A stretch of 64,000 nucleotides of DNA from Martelella radicis (GCF_014196625.1 NZ_JACIDZ010000006.1:203869-267868), one strand, 5' to 3'; counted from the first letter of the stretch, positions 1 to 10,161 are shown. Program-made: numbers and translations. Notes: generated from the sequence alone by a model not told the origin.

Positions 1-672
1 GGTTTCGCCGTCGAAGATATCGAGATCTCCGGCAATCACGAGACATCGGAGATCGCCATCCTGCAAAATCTCGGCCTCGAAGGCGCCTATTCCCTGCAGG
101 GTATCGACGTTCAGCGCGCTCGCGGACAGCTCCTGAACCTGCCCTGGGTCGCCGAGGCCGATGTGCGCAAGATCTATCCCTCGACGCTGAAGATCACGCT
201 CACCGAACGCGTTCCCTACGCGCTCTGGCAGCAAGAAGACGGCCGCACGCTGATGATCGAGCGTAATGGCAACGTCATCGGCGCGCTCAGCGCTCCGAAA
301 TTCCGCAGGCTGCCGCTGGTTCTCGGGCAGGGCGGCAATTTCGCCGCGGCAGGCATCGAGGACCTGCTGGAAGGCTGGCCGGCCCTTTCCGATCGTGTCC
401 GCGCCTATAAGCGCGTCGATGGTCGCCGCTGGGACCTCTATCTCGACAACGGCATGATCGTGAAGCTGCCGCAGAAGGAAACGGACGCTGCGCTTGTGCG
501 CCTGAAGGAGCTTGAGGAAAGCCGTTCGATCCTGGAACGCGAGATCGCCGCCGTCGATCTGAGGCTCGATGACCGCATCGCGATCCAGTTGACGCCGGCG
601 GCTATGGAACGTCGCCAGGCGGCGACGGAAGCGCTCGAAAAGACATTCAAGAACAAGGGGAGGCGCCTGTGA
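1..672 (+). CDS. ftsQ: Cell division protein FtsQ (5' end outside window)
   Basis: The open frame runs in from the left edge, so the cytoplasmic and membrane-anchor part is missing. The visible N-terminal residues (VEDIEISGNHETSE) match a POTRA domain, followed by the beta domain seen as WVAEADVRKIYPSTLKITLTE. FtsQ is the bitopic inner-membrane divisome protein that links FtsA/FtsZ to the FtsB/FtsL and septal peptidoglycan machinery in the periplasm. Its stop codon overlaps the GTG start of ftsA by four bases (GTGA), so the two are translationally coupled. The C-terminal basic, Glu-rich stretch is typical of rhizobial homologues. Identity rests on domain pattern plus the conserved ftsQ-ftsA-ftsZ order. 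Confidence 0.93.
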   Translation, partial: GFAVEDIEISGNHETSEIAILQNLGLEGAYSLQGIDVQRARGQLLNLPWVAEADVRKIYPSTLKITLTERVPYALWQQEDGRTLMIERNGNVIGALSAPKFRRLPLVLGQGGNFAAAGIEDLLEGWPALSDRVRAYKRVDGRRWDLYLDNGMIVKLPQKETDAALVRLKELEESRSILEREIAAVDLRLDDRIAIQLTPAAMERRQAATEALEKTFKNKGRRL

Positions 673-1988
673 ATCTGTTCGGCGGCGCCGGCTTCGGCCG
701 GGCTAAACCCCTTTCCGCGAAGAAGACGCATATCGTCAGCGTGCTGGATATCGGCTCGTCGAAGATCGTGTGCATGATCGCGCGGCTGACGCCGCGCGCC
801 GAAAGCCAGATCCTGCCGGGTCGCACCCATAATATCGAGATCATCGGTATCGGGCATCAGCGTTCGCAGGGCATCAAGAGCGGCGTCATCGTCAATCTCG
901 ATGCGGCTGAACATGTTATCCGGCTTGCCGTCGATGCAGCCGAAAGCATGGCGGGAATCACCATCGACAGCCTGATCGTCAATGTCTCCGCTGGCCGCAT
1001 CAAGAGCGACACTTACACAGCGGCGATCGATCTCGGCGGCCAGGACGTCGACGCCTCGGACCTGCGCCGCGTACTGTCGGCGGTTTCGCGCCGCTCGATC
1101 AACGAGGAGCGACAGGTTCTGCATTCCCTGCCGGCCGGCTTTACGCTTGATGGCGAACGCGGCATTCGCGATCCGCTCGGCATGTATGGCGAGACGCTGG
1201 GCGTCGACCTGCATGTGGTGACGGCCGAACGTCTGGCGCTGCGCAATCTCGAGCTCTGCGTCAACCGCGCTCATCTTTCGGTGGAACGTATGGTGGCTAC
1301 GCCCTATGCCAGCGGTCTTGCCGCTCTGGTCGACGATGAAGTCGAACTCGGCTGCGCGGCGATCGACATGGGCGCCGGCACCACGACGATTTCGGTCTTC
1401 TCCGAAGGCCGGCTCGTTCATACCGACGCGATCAGCCTTGGCGGCCATCATGTGACGACCGATCTGGCCCGCGGCCTGTCGACCCGGATGGAAGATGCCG
1501 AGCGGCTGAAATGCGTTCACGGCTCGACGCTTGCCTCAAGCGCCGACGAACGCGAGATGATCGCCGTGCCGTCGATCGGCCATGACGACCACGACCAGCC
1601 GCGCCAGATCTCCAAGGCGCTTCTGTCGAAGATCGTCCGGGCACGGGTGGAGGAAACGCTCGAGCTGATCCGCGACCGCATCCAGCTTTCGGGCTATTCC
1701 GCGGTTGTCGGCAAGAGGGTGGTGCTGACCGGCGGCGCAAGCCAGTTGATCGGTCTTTGCGAACTCGCGCGGCGCATCTTGAGCCGCAATGTCAGGATCG
1801 GTCGCCCGATGGGCGTATCCGGTCTGCCGCTTCCGGCCAAGGGCCCGTCCTTTGCCACGGCGGCGGGACTGTTGATCTATCCGCAGCTTGCGGAAAGCGA
1901 AACCTATGGCGGTGAACAGCGGGGTTTTCTGCCATCGGGAGGCGGACGCCTGTCACGCGTCGGCCAGTGGTTCAGGGAAAGTTTTTAA
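669..1988 (+). CDS. ftsA: Cell division protein FtsA
   Basis: Actin-fold ATPase of 439 residues that tethers FtsZ to the inner membrane. The phosphate-1 motif VLDIGSSKIVCMIA sits at about residues 25-38. The second phosphate-binding motif AAIDMGAGTTTISVF is mid-protein, and the adenosine motif VVLTGGASQL lies near residue 355. The C terminus ends in an amphipathic stretch (VGQWFRESF), the expected membrane-targeting helix. The start is GTG at 669, overlapping the ftsQ stop. The gap to ftsZ is 60 bp, so the genes probably share a transcript. The length fits alphaproteobacterial FtsA (about 440). Confidence 0.96.
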   Translation: MNLFGGAGFGRAKPLSAKKTHIVSVLDIGSSKIVCMIARLTPRAESQILPGRTHNIEIIGIGHQRSQGIKSGVIVNLDAAEHVIRLAVDAAESMAGITIDSLIVNVSAGRIKSDTYTAAIDLGGQDVDASDLRRVLSAVSRRSINEERQVLHSLPAGFTLDGERGIRDPLGMYGETLGVDLHVVTAERLALRNLELCVNRAHLSVERMVATPYASGLAALVDDEVELGCAAIDMGAGTTTISVFSEGRLVHTDAISLGGHHVTTDLARGLSTRMEDAERLKCVHGSTLASSADEREMIAVPSIGHDDHDQPRQISKALLSKIVRARVEETLELIRDRIQLSGYSAVVGKRVVLTGGASQLIGLCELARRILSRNVRIGRPMGVSGLPLPAKGPSFATAAGLLIYPQLAESETYGGEQRGFLPSGGGRLSRVGQWFRESF

Positions 1989-2048
1989 AGAACACGAAGA
2001 GATTGGCCGGCTTGGCGGTGCGGCCTTAGCGAGAAGGAACGAAACGAA

Positions 2049-3701
2049 ATGACTATTACGCTTCAGAAGCCAGATATTACCGAACTGAAGCCGCGCATCA
2101 CCGTTTTCGGTGTCGGCGGCGGCGGCGGCAACGCCGTCAACAACATGATCACGGCAGGCCTGCAGGGCGTCGACTTTGTCGTCGCCAACACTGATGCCCA
2201 GGCGCTGACCATGACCAAGGCCGAACGCGTCATCCAGCTCGGCGTCGGCGTGACCGAAGGTCTCGGCGCAGGCTCGCAGCCGGAAGTCGGCCGCGCGGCT
2301 GCCGAAGAGTGCATCGATGAGATCATCGATCACCTCAACAACACCCATATGTGCTTCGTCACCGCCGGCATGGGCGGCGGAACCGGCACGGGTGCCGCTC
2401 CGATCGTGGCCCAGGCGGCCCGCAACAAGGGCATCCTGACCGTCGGCGTCGTCACCAAGCCGTTCCAGTTCGAAGGCCAGCGCCGCATGCGTCTTGCTGA
2501 CGCCGGTATCGAGGAACTGCAGAAGTCGGTCGATACGCTGATCGTCATTCCGAACCAGAACCTGTTCCGGATCGCCAATGACAAGACCACCTTCGCCGAC
2601 GCCTTCGCCATGGCCGATCAGGTGCTCTATTCGGGCGTTGCCTGCATCACCGATCTTATGGTCAAGGAAGGCCTGATCAACCTCGATTTCGCCGACGTCC
2701 GTTCGGTGATGCGCGAGATGGGCCGTGCGATGATGGGCACCGGCGAAGCATCCGGCGAAGGCCGTGCCATGCAGGCCGCCGAAGCCGCAATCGCCAACCC
2801 GCTGCTCGACGAAACCTCGATGCGTGGCGCGCAGGGCCTCCTGATTTCGATCACCGGCGGTCGCGACCTGACGCTGTTCGAAGTCGATGAAGCCGCAACC
2901 CGTATCCGCGAGGAAGTCGATCCGGACGCCAACATCATTCTCGGCGCCACCTTCGACGAGGAACTGGAAGGCATCATCCGCGTCTCCGTCGTTGCCACCG
3001 GCATCGACCGCTCACTGGCCGAAGGCTATGAGGATGTCCCGGAACCCCGCCGCGAGGCGCGTCCGGAAATCCGCAGCACCACTGGCGGCCAGAACAATGG
3101 CGGCCAGACCTTCAGCCAGGCGCCGCAGCCGGCTGCTCCGCAGCCCGCCCCGCAGCCCCAGCCGCGCGCGGTCGACCCGATTGCCGAGACCATCCGTTCG
3201 GCCGAAGCCGAGATGGAACGCGAACTGCAGATGGCCGTTTCCCGCGCCCCGCAGCAAAAGCCGCAGCAGCCGAGCGTGAACGTGCAGCCGAAGAGCCAGA
3301 TCTTCGCCGCCGAGCCGCAGCAGCCGCAGGCGCCCCGCCAGCAGGCCCCGAGCCAGCCGGCTCCGCAGGCACCGCGCCAGCAGGCCGCCGAGCCGCGCCG
3401 CATGCCGGAAGTCGCCGACTTTCCGCCGGTGGTTCAGCCGGAAATGAGCGCCAGCCGTCGCCAGGAGCAGGAAGAACGTGGCCCGAAGGGTCTGTTCAAG
3501 CGCCTGTCGAACACGCTCGGTCGCGGCGACGAAAGCTTCGAGGGCCATCACGAACAGCAGCCGGCGCCGCGCCAGCAGGCTCCGCAGCAGCCTCAGCAAA
3601 ACAATCCTTACGCGCCGCGTCGTGCTCAAGAGCAGCCCGCCGCCCGCCAGGATGACGATCAGTTCGATATTCCCGCCTTCCTGCGTCGTCAGGCGAACTG
3701 A
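2049..3701 (+). CDS. ftsZ: Cell division protein FtsZ
   Basis: Tubulin-like GTPase forming the Z ring. The nucleotide motif [15 protein letters not shown] is at residues 19-33 and the tubulin signature [10 protein letters not shown] at 109-118. The GTPase core ends near residue 320. It is followed by a roughly 200-residue Pro/Gln/Ala-rich disordered linker, then the C-terminal peptide [12 protein letters not shown] at the very end, which binds FtsA and other partners. At 550 residues it is much longer than E. coli FtsZ (383), but long linkers are normal in Rhizobiales. The ATG at 2049 is preceded by AAGGAA. A strong intrinsic terminator follows at 3776, closing the ftsQAZ unit. Confidence 0.98.
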   Translation: MTITLQKPDITELKPRITVFGVGGGGGNAVNNMITAGLQGVDFVVANTDAQALTMTKAERVIQLGVGVTEGLGAGSQPEVGRAAAEECIDEIIDHLNNTHMCFVTAGMGGGTGTGAAPIVAQAARNKGILTVGVVTKPFQFEGQRRMRLADAGIEELQKSVDTLIVIPNQNLFRIANDKTTFADAFAMADQVLYSGVACITDLMVKEGLINLDFADVRSVMREMGRAMMGTGEASGEGRAMQAAEAAIANPLLDETSMRGAQGLLISITGGRDLTLFEVDEAATRIREEVDPDANIILGATFDEELEGIIRVSVVATGIDRSLAEGYEDVPEPRREARPEIRSTTGGQNNGGQTFSQAPQPAAPQPAPQPQPRAVDPIAETIRSAEAEMERELQMAVSRAPQQKPQQPSVNVQPKSQIFAAEPQQPQAPRQQAPSQPAPQAPRQQAAEPRRMPEVADFPPVVQPEMSASRRQEQEERGPKGLFKRLSNTLGRGDESFEGHHEQQPAPRQQAPQQPQQNNPYAPRRAQEQPAARQDDDQFDIPAFLRRQAN

Positions 3702-3775
3702 TCCGTCGCGGTCTAGCCGCCTCCCGTGTTAGGGAAGCGCTAACCGTCCTTTAGAAAACCTTCTCGCGAAGTGAG

Positions 3776-3803
3776 CCCGGTCGCCTCTGGCGGCCGGGTT
3801 TTT
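3776..3803 (+). terminator. Intrinsic terminator after ftsZ
   Basis: CCCGGTCGCC and GGCGGCCGGG pair as a 10-bp stem (one T-G wobble) around a TCT loop, followed directly by TTTTT. It lies 75 bp after the ftsZ stop and before lpxC. Confidence 0.85.
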
Positions 3804-3975
3804 CGACTTTCGTAACATACGGAAAGAAACAGTGATTTGGATTCAACGGGGCCAGTGCGTAATTACATGCCAAGCGCCTGAATCGGGCGCAGCGCGCATG
3901 AGCGGCCGGTCCCTCCGGTCAATGGCGTCATGGCCATCGTGTTTTTTGAGTAAGATTTGGAATAAGGGCGTGAAT

Positions 3976-4914
3976 ATGTCGGCAGGATTTTTCGGTTTGC
4001 AGACAACGGTGGCGAAGTCCGTCAGGATTTCGGGAATCGGTGTGCATTCGGGCAAGCCGGCGACGATCACGCTCAAGCCGGCCGAGGCCGATCACGGAAT
4101 CGTCTTCGAACGCTATGAGGGCGGCAAGCGCATCTCGTCCTTCAAGGCCGTTTCGGACAATGTCGGACCGACCGCGCTGTGCACGGTGCTCGGCGAGCAT
4201 CCCGGCGAATGGATCGCGACGATCGAACATGTGATGGCTGCCCTCTATGCCTTCGGCGTCGACAATCTGCTCATCGCCGTCGAGGGTGCCGAAATGCCGA
4301 TCATGGACGGCAGTTCGCGGGTCTTCGTCGAGGCTCTGGATGAAGTCGGCATCGTCACGCTTCCCGAAAAGCGCAGCTATCTGAAGGTGACCAAGACGGT
4401 CCGCGTCGAAAACGGCGCCGGCTGGGCCGAATTCACGCCTTATGAGGGCACGCGATTCGAGGTCGAGATCGATTTCGACACAGCCGTGATCGGACGCCAG
4501 AAATGGGCGGGCGACATGACGGCGGACACTTTCCGCAAGGAATTGTCCGGCGCGCGCACCTTCGGTTTCATGCGCGATGTCGAGCCGATGTGGGCACGCG
4601 GCTTTGCGCTTGGCTCCTCGCTTGAGAATTCCGTCGTGATTTCCGACGACGATCGTGTGATCAATCCCGAGGGACTGCGCTACGAACAGGAATTCGTGCG
4701 CCATAAGACGCTCGATGCCGTGGGCGATCTTGCAATGATGGGCATGCGGTTCGCGGGTTCGTTTCGCTCCTATCGCGGCGGCCATGCGCTGAACGCGGCT
4801 GCCGTGCGCGCGCTGTTCGAGACGGCCGGCGCATGTGTCATCGTCTCCCCGCGCGGAGCACTGCCGTTCCGCCTGCGCCAGGAAGATATGGTTGCTGCAG
4901 GCCCGGTTTCCTGA
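3976..4914 (+). CDS. lpxC: UDP-3-O-acyl-N-acetylglucosamine deacetylase LpxC
   Basis: Zinc-dependent deacetylase, first committed step of lipid A synthesis in the cytoplasm. Visible motifs are SVRISGIGVHSG at the N terminus, the zinc-site helix TIEHVMAAL, IMDGSSRVFVEAL, and the C-terminal zinc/catalytic segment HKTLDAVGDLAMMG with GGHALN after it. The frame stays open to 3832, but family alignment places the start at ATG 3976 (or the in-frame GTG 3970), giving 312-314 residues, the usual size. Its place between ftsZ and bamD is the standard rhizobial order. Confidence 0.96.
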   Translation: MSAGFFGLQTTVAKSVRISGIGVHSGKPATITLKPAEADHGIVFERYEGGKRISSFKAVSDNVGPTALCTVLGEHPGEWIATIEHVMAALYAFGVDNLLIAVEGAEMPIMDGSSRVFVEALDEVGIVTLPEKRSYLKVTKTVRVENGAGWAEFTPYEGTRFEVEIDFDTAVIGRQKWAGDMTADTFRKELSGARTFGFMRDVEPMWARGFALGSSLENSVVISDDDRVINPEGLRYEQEFVRHKTLDAVGDLAMMGMRFAGSFRSYRGGHALNAAAVRALFETAGACVIVSPRGALPFRLRQEDMVAAGPVS

Positions 4915-4940
4915 CCCATCATGAATGACAAGAACTGCTA

Positions 4941-4970
4941 TGCCGGGGACCTTCGGGCCGCCGGCATTTT
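4941..4970 (+). terminator. Probable terminator after lpxC
   Basis: TGCCGG and CCGGCA form a stem around a GC-rich loop, followed by TTTT, 26 bp after the lpxC stop. The stem is short, so efficiency is uncertain. Confidence 0.5.
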
Positions 4971-5164
4971 CGCGTCGGAGGGTGTCGGGAAATACATCTA
5001 TCGCGTGTTTTACTCCTGGTTTTTGGCGCGCTAAAGGGGTGGGTACGCCGCAGAAATTTATCGGATTTTCGGCGACGTGAGATTGCTCTTGCCTGCGGGA
5101 TATGCGTAAAACGTCCTTCGACTTTGAAATGCGATCCACAGACGCTGCAAATGAGGCTCGAAGA

Positions 5165-6025
5165 ATGGCTGGTACCAAAAAAAGAACCAATGTCGGGGCG
5201 TTCCGCGCAGCCACGCTACCGGTTGCCATAGTTCTGGGCGCAAGCGTGCTTTTGGCCGGATGCTCGCGAGACAAGGACGTAGACATCACGACGCTGCAGT
5301 ATGAGGCCGACCCGCCGCAGCAGCTTTACGACGAGGCGTTGGCCAATATCAGCGCCGGCAAGACCGGCGAGGCGCTCAGGAAGCTCAAATCGATCCAGGA
5401 TCAGAACCCGCTTTCCGATTATGCGCGCCAAGCGTTGATCATGCAGACCTATCTGCAATATCGTTCCCGCAAATACGAGGCGGCCGTCGCCTCCGGTCGG
5501 CGCTATCTCCAGCTCTATCCGAATTCCAAGGATGCGGCCTATGCCCAGTATCTGGTCGGCCTTTCCTATTCCAAGGAAATCGTCGACGTGACGCAGGATC
5601 AGGCGGTGGCGGAGCGGACGATCGATGCCATGCAGAAGCTGATCGACAACTATCCGGACTCCGAATATGTGAGCGATGCCCGCGCCAAGATCCGTTATGC
5701 CCGCGACCAGATCGCCGGCAAGGACATGCAGGTCGGCCGATACTATCTGGAGCGCAAGGACTATGTGGCGGCGATCTCGCGCTTCAATTCGGTGGTCAAC
5801 AACTATTCCGACACTAACCAGATCGAGGAAGCGCTGGAGCGTCTTGTCGAAGCCTATTACGCGATGGGCGTGATCCCGGAAGCGCAGAACGCGGCCTGGG
5901 TTCTCGGTTACAATTATCCCGACAGCGTCTGGTACCAGCGCGCCTACAACCTGCTGAACAAGCAGGGGCTCGAGCCGAAATCGGCCGGGCGGGGCTCGTC
6001 GGTCTCCAGCGCCACACCCAGCTAA
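5165..6025 (+). CDS. bamD: Outer membrane assembly lipoprotein BamD
   Basis: Lipoprotein component of the BAM complex that inserts beta-barrel proteins into the outer membrane. From the ATG at 5165 (GAGG 8 bp upstream) the protein is 286 residues. It has a signal peptide and lipobox LLAGC, with the lipidated Cys at residue 33. TPR-like repeats follow (YDEALANISAGKTGEALRKL, YPDSEYVSDARAKIRYARDQ, YVAAISRFNSVVNNYSDT). An in-frame ATG at 5102 lacks an equivalent site and would put 21 extra residues before the signal. It sits between lpxC and recN as in other Rhizobiales. Confidence 0.95.
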   Translation: MAGTKKRTNVGAFRAATLPVAIVLGASVLLAGCSRDKDVDITTLQYEADPPQQLYDEALANISAGKTGEALRKLKSIQDQNPLSDYARQALIMQTYLQYRSRKYEAAVASGRRYLQLYPNSKDAAYAQYLVGLSYSKEIVDVTQDQAVAERTIDAMQKLIDNYPDSEYVSDARAKIRYARDQIAGKDMQVGRYYLERKDYVAAISRFNSVVNNYSDTNQIEEALERLVEAYYAMGVIPEAQNAAWVLGYNYPDSVWYQRAYNLLNKQGLEPKSAGRGSSVSSATPS

Positions 6026-6055
6026 CCGTTTTTTCGCCAGGGCGCGAACACAACA

Positions 6056-7732
6056 ATGCTAGTCCAGCTTTCTATTCGAGACATCGTTTTGATCGAGCGG
6101 CTGGAACTTGATCTCGGCGGCGGTCTCTCGGTTTTGACCGGGGAGACCGGCGCCGGCAAATCCATCCTGCTCGACAGCCTCTCGCTCGCGCTCGGCGCGC
6201 GCGGCGACGGCTCGCTCGTGCGCCACGGCCAGGACTCCGGACAAGTGATTGCCGTGTTCGACGCGGGCATGGACCACCCCGCGCGCGTGCTCTTGCGCGA
6301 GAACGACCTTGATGACGAGGGCGACCTGATCTTCAGGCGGATGCAGTCCGCAGACGGCCGCACGCGCGCCTTCATCAACGACCAGTCGGTGAGCGTGCAA
6401 TTGATGCGGCAGGCCGGCCGGCTTCTCGTCGAGATCCATGGTCAGCATGACGAACGCGCGCTTATCGACACGGACGGGCATCGCAGGCTGCTCGACGCCT
6501 TCGGCGGGCTGACCGGAGATGTCGAGGCCGTCGGTTCGCTTCACCGCGCCTGGCGCGATGCCGAGCGGCGACTGAAGAAGCACCGCGCCCAGATTGAGGA
6601 GGCCGAACGCGAGGCCGATTTCCTGCGCTCGTCGGTGGAGGAGCTTCAGGCCCTTTCCCCGGTCGACGGCGAGGAGGACGAACTGGCGGAGCGGCGCGCG
6701 ACGATGATGAAATCGGAGCGGATCGCCGGTGATATATCCGAGGCGCTTGAATTTCTGAACGGCAATGCCTCGCCCGTGCCCATGATCGCCTCGCTGGTCC
6801 GGAGGTTGGAGCGCAAATCGCATGAGGCGCCGGGCCTTCTGGAGGATACGGTCAACCTGCTCGATTCGGCGCTCGAACAGCTTTCCAACGCGCAGATGGA
6901 GGTGGAGGCTGCTCTGGAGCGCGCTGCCTTCGACCCTCAGGAGCTTGAACGCGTCGAGGAGCGGTTGTTCGCGCTCAGAGGCGCCGCGCGCAAATACAAC
7001 GTGCCCGTGACCGAGCTTCCCGCCCTTGCCGAACGCATGGTCGGCGACCTGGAAGAACTCGATGCCGGCGAGGCGAAGCTGGAGGCGCTCACAGAAGAGG
7101 CCTCGACGGCGGAAAAGGCCTTCTACGACAAGGCGAGGGCATTGTCCGGGGACCGCGGCAGGGCGGCCGAGCAGCTTTCCGCAGCCGTCATGGCCGAACT
7201 GCCGGCGCTGAAGCTGGAGCGCGCGCGCTTTGCCGCCGTGGTCACGAGCGATGACGGCAATGCCGGGCCGGAAGGCATCGACACGGTGTCCTTCGAGGTG
7301 CAGACCAATCCCGGAACGCGGCCCGGACCGATCATGAAGGTGGCCTCCGGCGGCGAGCTCTCGCGCTTCCTTCTGGCGCTGAAGGTGGCGCTCGCCGACA
7401 AGGGCTCCGCGCCGACGCTTGTGTTCGACGAGATCGATACCGGCGTGGGCGGCGCGGTGGCCGACGCGATCGGCCAGCGCTTGCGCCGGTTGGCCGAAAA
7501 TGTTCAGGTTCTCTCGGTCACGCACGCGCCGCAGGTGGCCGCGCGCGCCAAGGGGCACTATCTGATTTCCAAGGCCAGCAACGGCAAGGGCAAGGATGAC
7601 ACGGTGGCAACCCGCGTCGCGGTGATCGGGCCGGAAGAGCGCCAGGAGGAAATCGCCCGGATGCTCGCCGGCGCCAAGGTGACGGCGGAAGCGCGCGCGG
7701 CTGCGGCGAAGCTTTTGTCCGGCGACAGTTAG
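6056..7732 (+). CDS. recN: DNA repair protein RecN
   Basis: SMC-like ATPase acting in double-strand-break repair. Walker A GETGAGKS is at residues 29-36 in the N-terminal half, with a coiled-coil region through the middle. The C-terminal half has the ABC signature region VASGGELSRFLLALK and Walker B TLVFDEIDTGVGG. The 558 residues match the family length. The gene begins 30 bp after bamD and probably belongs to the same transcript. Confidence 0.96.
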   Translation: MLVQLSIRDIVLIERLELDLGGGLSVLTGETGAGKSILLDSLSLALGARGDGSLVRHGQDSGQVIAVFDAGMDHPARVLLRENDLDDEGDLIFRRMQSADGRTRAFINDQSVSVQLMRQAGRLLVEIHGQHDERALIDTDGHRRLLDAFGGLTGDVEAVGSLHRAWRDAERRLKKHRAQIEEAEREADFLRSSVEELQALSPVDGEEDELAERRATMMKSERIAGDISEALEFLNGNASPVPMIASLVRRLERKSHEAPGLLEDTVNLLDSALEQLSNAQMEVEAALERAAFDPQELERVEERLFALRGAARKYNVPVTELPALAERMVGDLEELDAGEAKLEALTEEASTAEKAFYDKARALSGDRGRAAEQLSAAVMAELPALKLERARFAAVVTSDDGNAGPEGIDTVSFEVQTNPGTRPGPIMKVASGGELSRFLLALKVALADKGSAPTLVFDEIDTGVGGAVADAIGQRLRRLAENVQVLSVTHAPQVAARAKGHYLISKASNGKGKDDTVATRVAVIGPEERQEEIARMLAGAKVTAEARAAAAKLLSGDS

Positions 7733-7817
7733 TAAATTCAGAGCTTGCTGATATAAGGTCAGCCCCGGCCATGCCGAAAGGCGGGCAAAACGCGCCAAAC
7801 CAACGGGATTGCCCTTG

Positions 7818-9263
7818 ATGAATGTTTTTCTGGAACACTACTGGCCGCATATTCTGGCGGTGATCTCCTTTGTTCTCGGGGCGACGGCGGCGATCCACGC
7901 CACGATGACCAAGGACGAGGTGCGCGCCGCGATCGGCTGGGTCGGCGTGATCATGCTGTCGCCCATTCTGGGCGCGGCGATCTATGCCGTGGCCGGCATC
8001 AACCGCATGCGCCGGCAATCGGTGCGCGACAAGCGGCAAAGCGTTCCCGATGCGGTGGCCCATGAAGAGCAGAAGCACAAGATCGACCGCGACCGGGTGG
8101 TGACCGATCTTGGCCCGCGCATGGGCGGGCAGTGGATGCTCGGCAACACGGTTACCGGCATGCCCGCCACCGCCGGCAACAAGGTCCGCCTGCTGGAAAC
8201 CGGCGACGAGGCCTATGCGGCGATGCTGGAAGCGATCGACAAGGCCGAGCGCTCCATCCTTATGGAAACCTATATTTTCGACAGTGACGCGATCGGGCAG
8301 CGCTTCGTTGAAAGTCTTTCAAACGCGGTCAAGCGCGGTGTCGAGGTGCGTATCCTCGTCGATTCCATCGGCGCGCGTTATTCGCGCCCGCGCATTACAA
8401 AGCTTCTGCGCGCGCATGGAATCCGCGTCGCCACCTTCAACGGCGCGGTTCTCCTCAGGCTGCGGCTTCCCTACGCCAATCTCAGAACCCACCGGAAAAT
8501 TCTCGTCATTGACGGCGAGACGGTGTTTGCCGGCGGCATGAACATCCGCGCCGCTTTCACCGGGCCGAATGCCGCCCAGGACACGCATTTCATGCTGAAG
8601 GGGGCCGCCGTCGCCGACTATTTCACGGTTGCCGCCGCCGACTGGTACTTCGAAACGCACGAGGCGCTGGACGGCGAAGCCTGGAGCATTGCCGAGACCT
8701 CGGCCGACGAGGGCGCGCTGATCGCCCGCGTTGTGCCGTCAGGTCCCGACCGCAACCTTTCCAACAACAACAACATGATCATGGGAGCGCTTTCGGTTGC
8801 CGAGGACCGCGTCCTGATCATGTCGCCGTATTTCCTGCCGGATCGCGATCTCGTTTCCGCGCTTGCGACGGCGGCGCGGCGCGGCGTGACGGTCGATATC
8901 ATCGTGCCGGGCCAGAACAATCTCGGCCTCGTCGACCGGGCGATGACGGCGCAGTTCGACGAGATCATCGAGAATGGCTGCCGCATCTGGCGCGACAACG
9001 GCCCCTTCAACCATTCCAAGCTGATGACAGTCGACGGAAAATGGTCCTATCTCGGCTCCTCCAACCTGGATTCGCGCTCGCTGAGGCTGAACTTCGAGAC
9101 GGACATGGAAGTCTTCGATGTCGACTTCGCCGGCGAGATCGAAGCGCGGATCGTCGCCGCGCGTCAACGCTCGACGGAGGTCACGCGAAAGGCGCTGAAA
9201 AGCCGGCCCTTCGTCTACCGGCTGCGCGACCGGATATTGTGGCTGGGCTTGCCCTATCTGTGA
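7818..9263 (+). CDS. cls: Cardiolipin synthase (phospholipase D family)
   Basis: Condenses two phosphatidylglycerols to cardiolipin at the inner membrane. Two N-terminal hydrophobic helices (FLEHYWPHILAVISFVLG; WVGVIMLSPILGAAIYAV) precede two PLD catalytic repeats: THRKILVIDG with AGGMNIR after it, and NHSKLMTVDG followed by YLGSSNLDSRS, the HxK residues being intact in both. The start is ATG 7818, since the TTG at 7809 has no ribosome site. It is 481 residues, normal for bacterial Cls. The gene lies between recN and ligA with an EEP-fold gene just downstream. Confidence 0.93.
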   Translation: MNVFLEHYWPHILAVISFVLGATAAIHATMTKDEVRAAIGWVGVIMLSPILGAAIYAVAGINRMRRQSVRDKRQSVPDAVAHEEQKHKIDRDRVVTDLGPRMGGQWMLGNTVTGMPATAGNKVRLLETGDEAYAAMLEAIDKAERSILMETYIFDSDAIGQRFVESLSNAVKRGVEVRILVDSIGARYSRPRITKLLRAHGIRVATFNGAVLLRLRLPYANLRTHRKILVIDGETVFAGGMNIRAAFTGPNAAQDTHFMLKGAAVADYFTVAAADWYFETHEALDGEAWSIAETSADEGALIARVVPSGPDRNLSNNNNMIMGALSVAEDRVLIMSPYFLPDRDLVSALATAARRGVTVDIIVPGQNNLGLVDRAMTAQFDEIIENGCRIWRDNGPFNHSKLMTVDGKWSYLGSSNLDSRSLRLNFETDMEVFDVDFAGEIEARIVAARQRSTEVTRKALKSRPFVYRLRDRILWLGLPYL

Positions 9264-9312
9264 TCGAGACCCAATATAGAAGGGTCAGACGAAAATTCCT
9301 CAAAGTGAAGCG

Positions 9313-10161
9313 ATGAGCCCGATCAAATCTCCCCTTGCCAATGCCGTGCTGCGCTCCATCCGCGAGAACGGCAAACGCCCGGACAGCGCCGTTCCGATGG
9401 AAGGTGGCGGGCTGAAGGTCGCGACCTACAATGTCCATAAATGCGTCGGCGTTGACGGACGCTTCGATCCCGACCGAATCTTCGAGGTGATCCGCGAGAT
9501 CAGTCCCGACCTGATTGCCCTGCAGGAGGCCGATACCCGCTTCGGCGAGCGCACGGGTCTTCTGGACCTGAAACGGATCGAGGCGGAGACGGGGCTGGTG
9601 GCTGTGCCCGTGGAGGCGAGCGCGCGCGCCCATGGCTGGCACGGCAATGTGCTCTTGTTCCGCGACGGCGCGGTGCGCGACATCCACCGCGAGAAACTGC
9701 CGGGGCTGGAGCCGCGCGGCGCGCTGGTGACCGACATCGCCCTCAACAACGGTATTTCCCTGCGCGTTGCCGCCGTGCATCTCGGCCTTCTGCGCTGGGC
9801 GCGTCGCCAGCAGGCCGATCACATCATCGGGCTTCTCGGCCGGCGTGCGGAGGCGCCCTCGGTGATCATGGGCGACATGAATGAATGGCGGCTCGGCGAC
9901 GGTTCGGCGCTGAAGAAGTTCGAGGCGGCCTTCGGGTCGCTGCCGCCGGCGCGCGCGAGCTTTCCAGCGCGCTGGCCGGTGCTGGCGCTCGACCGGATCA
10001 TTGCCAACCGCGACGGGCTGGTGGCCGATCTCGCCGTGCATGATTCGCTTCTGGCGCGCGCGGCATCCGACCATCTGCCGCTGACGGCACTGCTCGACAC
10101 CTCGGTCCTGAAGGGCGATAGCGCGCCGGGAGACGGGCTTTCGGCCGCTGCCGGTCTTTGA
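9313..10161 (+). CDS. Endonuclease/exonuclease/phosphatase family protein
   Basis: 282-residue protein with the metal-dependent EEP fold. Motifs seen are VATYNVHKCVGVDG, LIALQEADTRFGER, IMGDMNEWRLGDG, the Asp/Asn active-site segment, and the terminal ASDHLPLTALL catalytic His. The family includes nucleases, sphingomyelinases and phosphodiesterases, so the substrate cannot be told from sequence. Placement 49 bp behind the cardiolipin synthase hints at a shared transcript and possibly a phospholipid-related role, but that is inference. Confidence 0.85.
   Translation: MSPIKSPLANAVLRSIRENGKRPDSAVPMEGGGLKVATYNVHKCVGVDGRFDPDRIFEVIREISPDLIALQEADTRFGERTGLLDLKRIEAETGLVAVPVEASARAHGWHGNVLLFRDGAVRDIHREKLPGLEPRGALVTDIALNNGISLRVAAVHLGLLRWARRQQADHIIGLLGRRAEAPSVIMGDMNEWRLGDGSALKKFEAAFGSLPPARASFPARWPVLALDRIIANRDGLVADLAVHDSLLARAASDHLPLTALLDTSVLKGDSAPGDGLSAAAGL

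Noticed and set aside
438..1520. Long minus-strand open frame opposite ftsQ/ftsA
   Set aside because: Antisense shadow caused by high third-position GC; low-complexity Arg/Ala composition and no family sequence.
3050..3640. Repetitive Pro/Gln-rich codons in ftsZ as a tandem repeat
   Set aside because: This is the disordered linker normal in rhizobial FtsZ; there is no regular repeat unit at the DNA level.
3928..5289. Minus-strand frame opposite lpxC and bamD
   Set aside because: lpxC and bamD are unambiguous on the plus strand; the antisense frame crosses both and the intergenic terminator.
6059..7798. 579-codon minus-strand open frame opposite recN
   Set aside because: Fully covered by recN with all its motifs; the antisense reading shows no recognisable domain.
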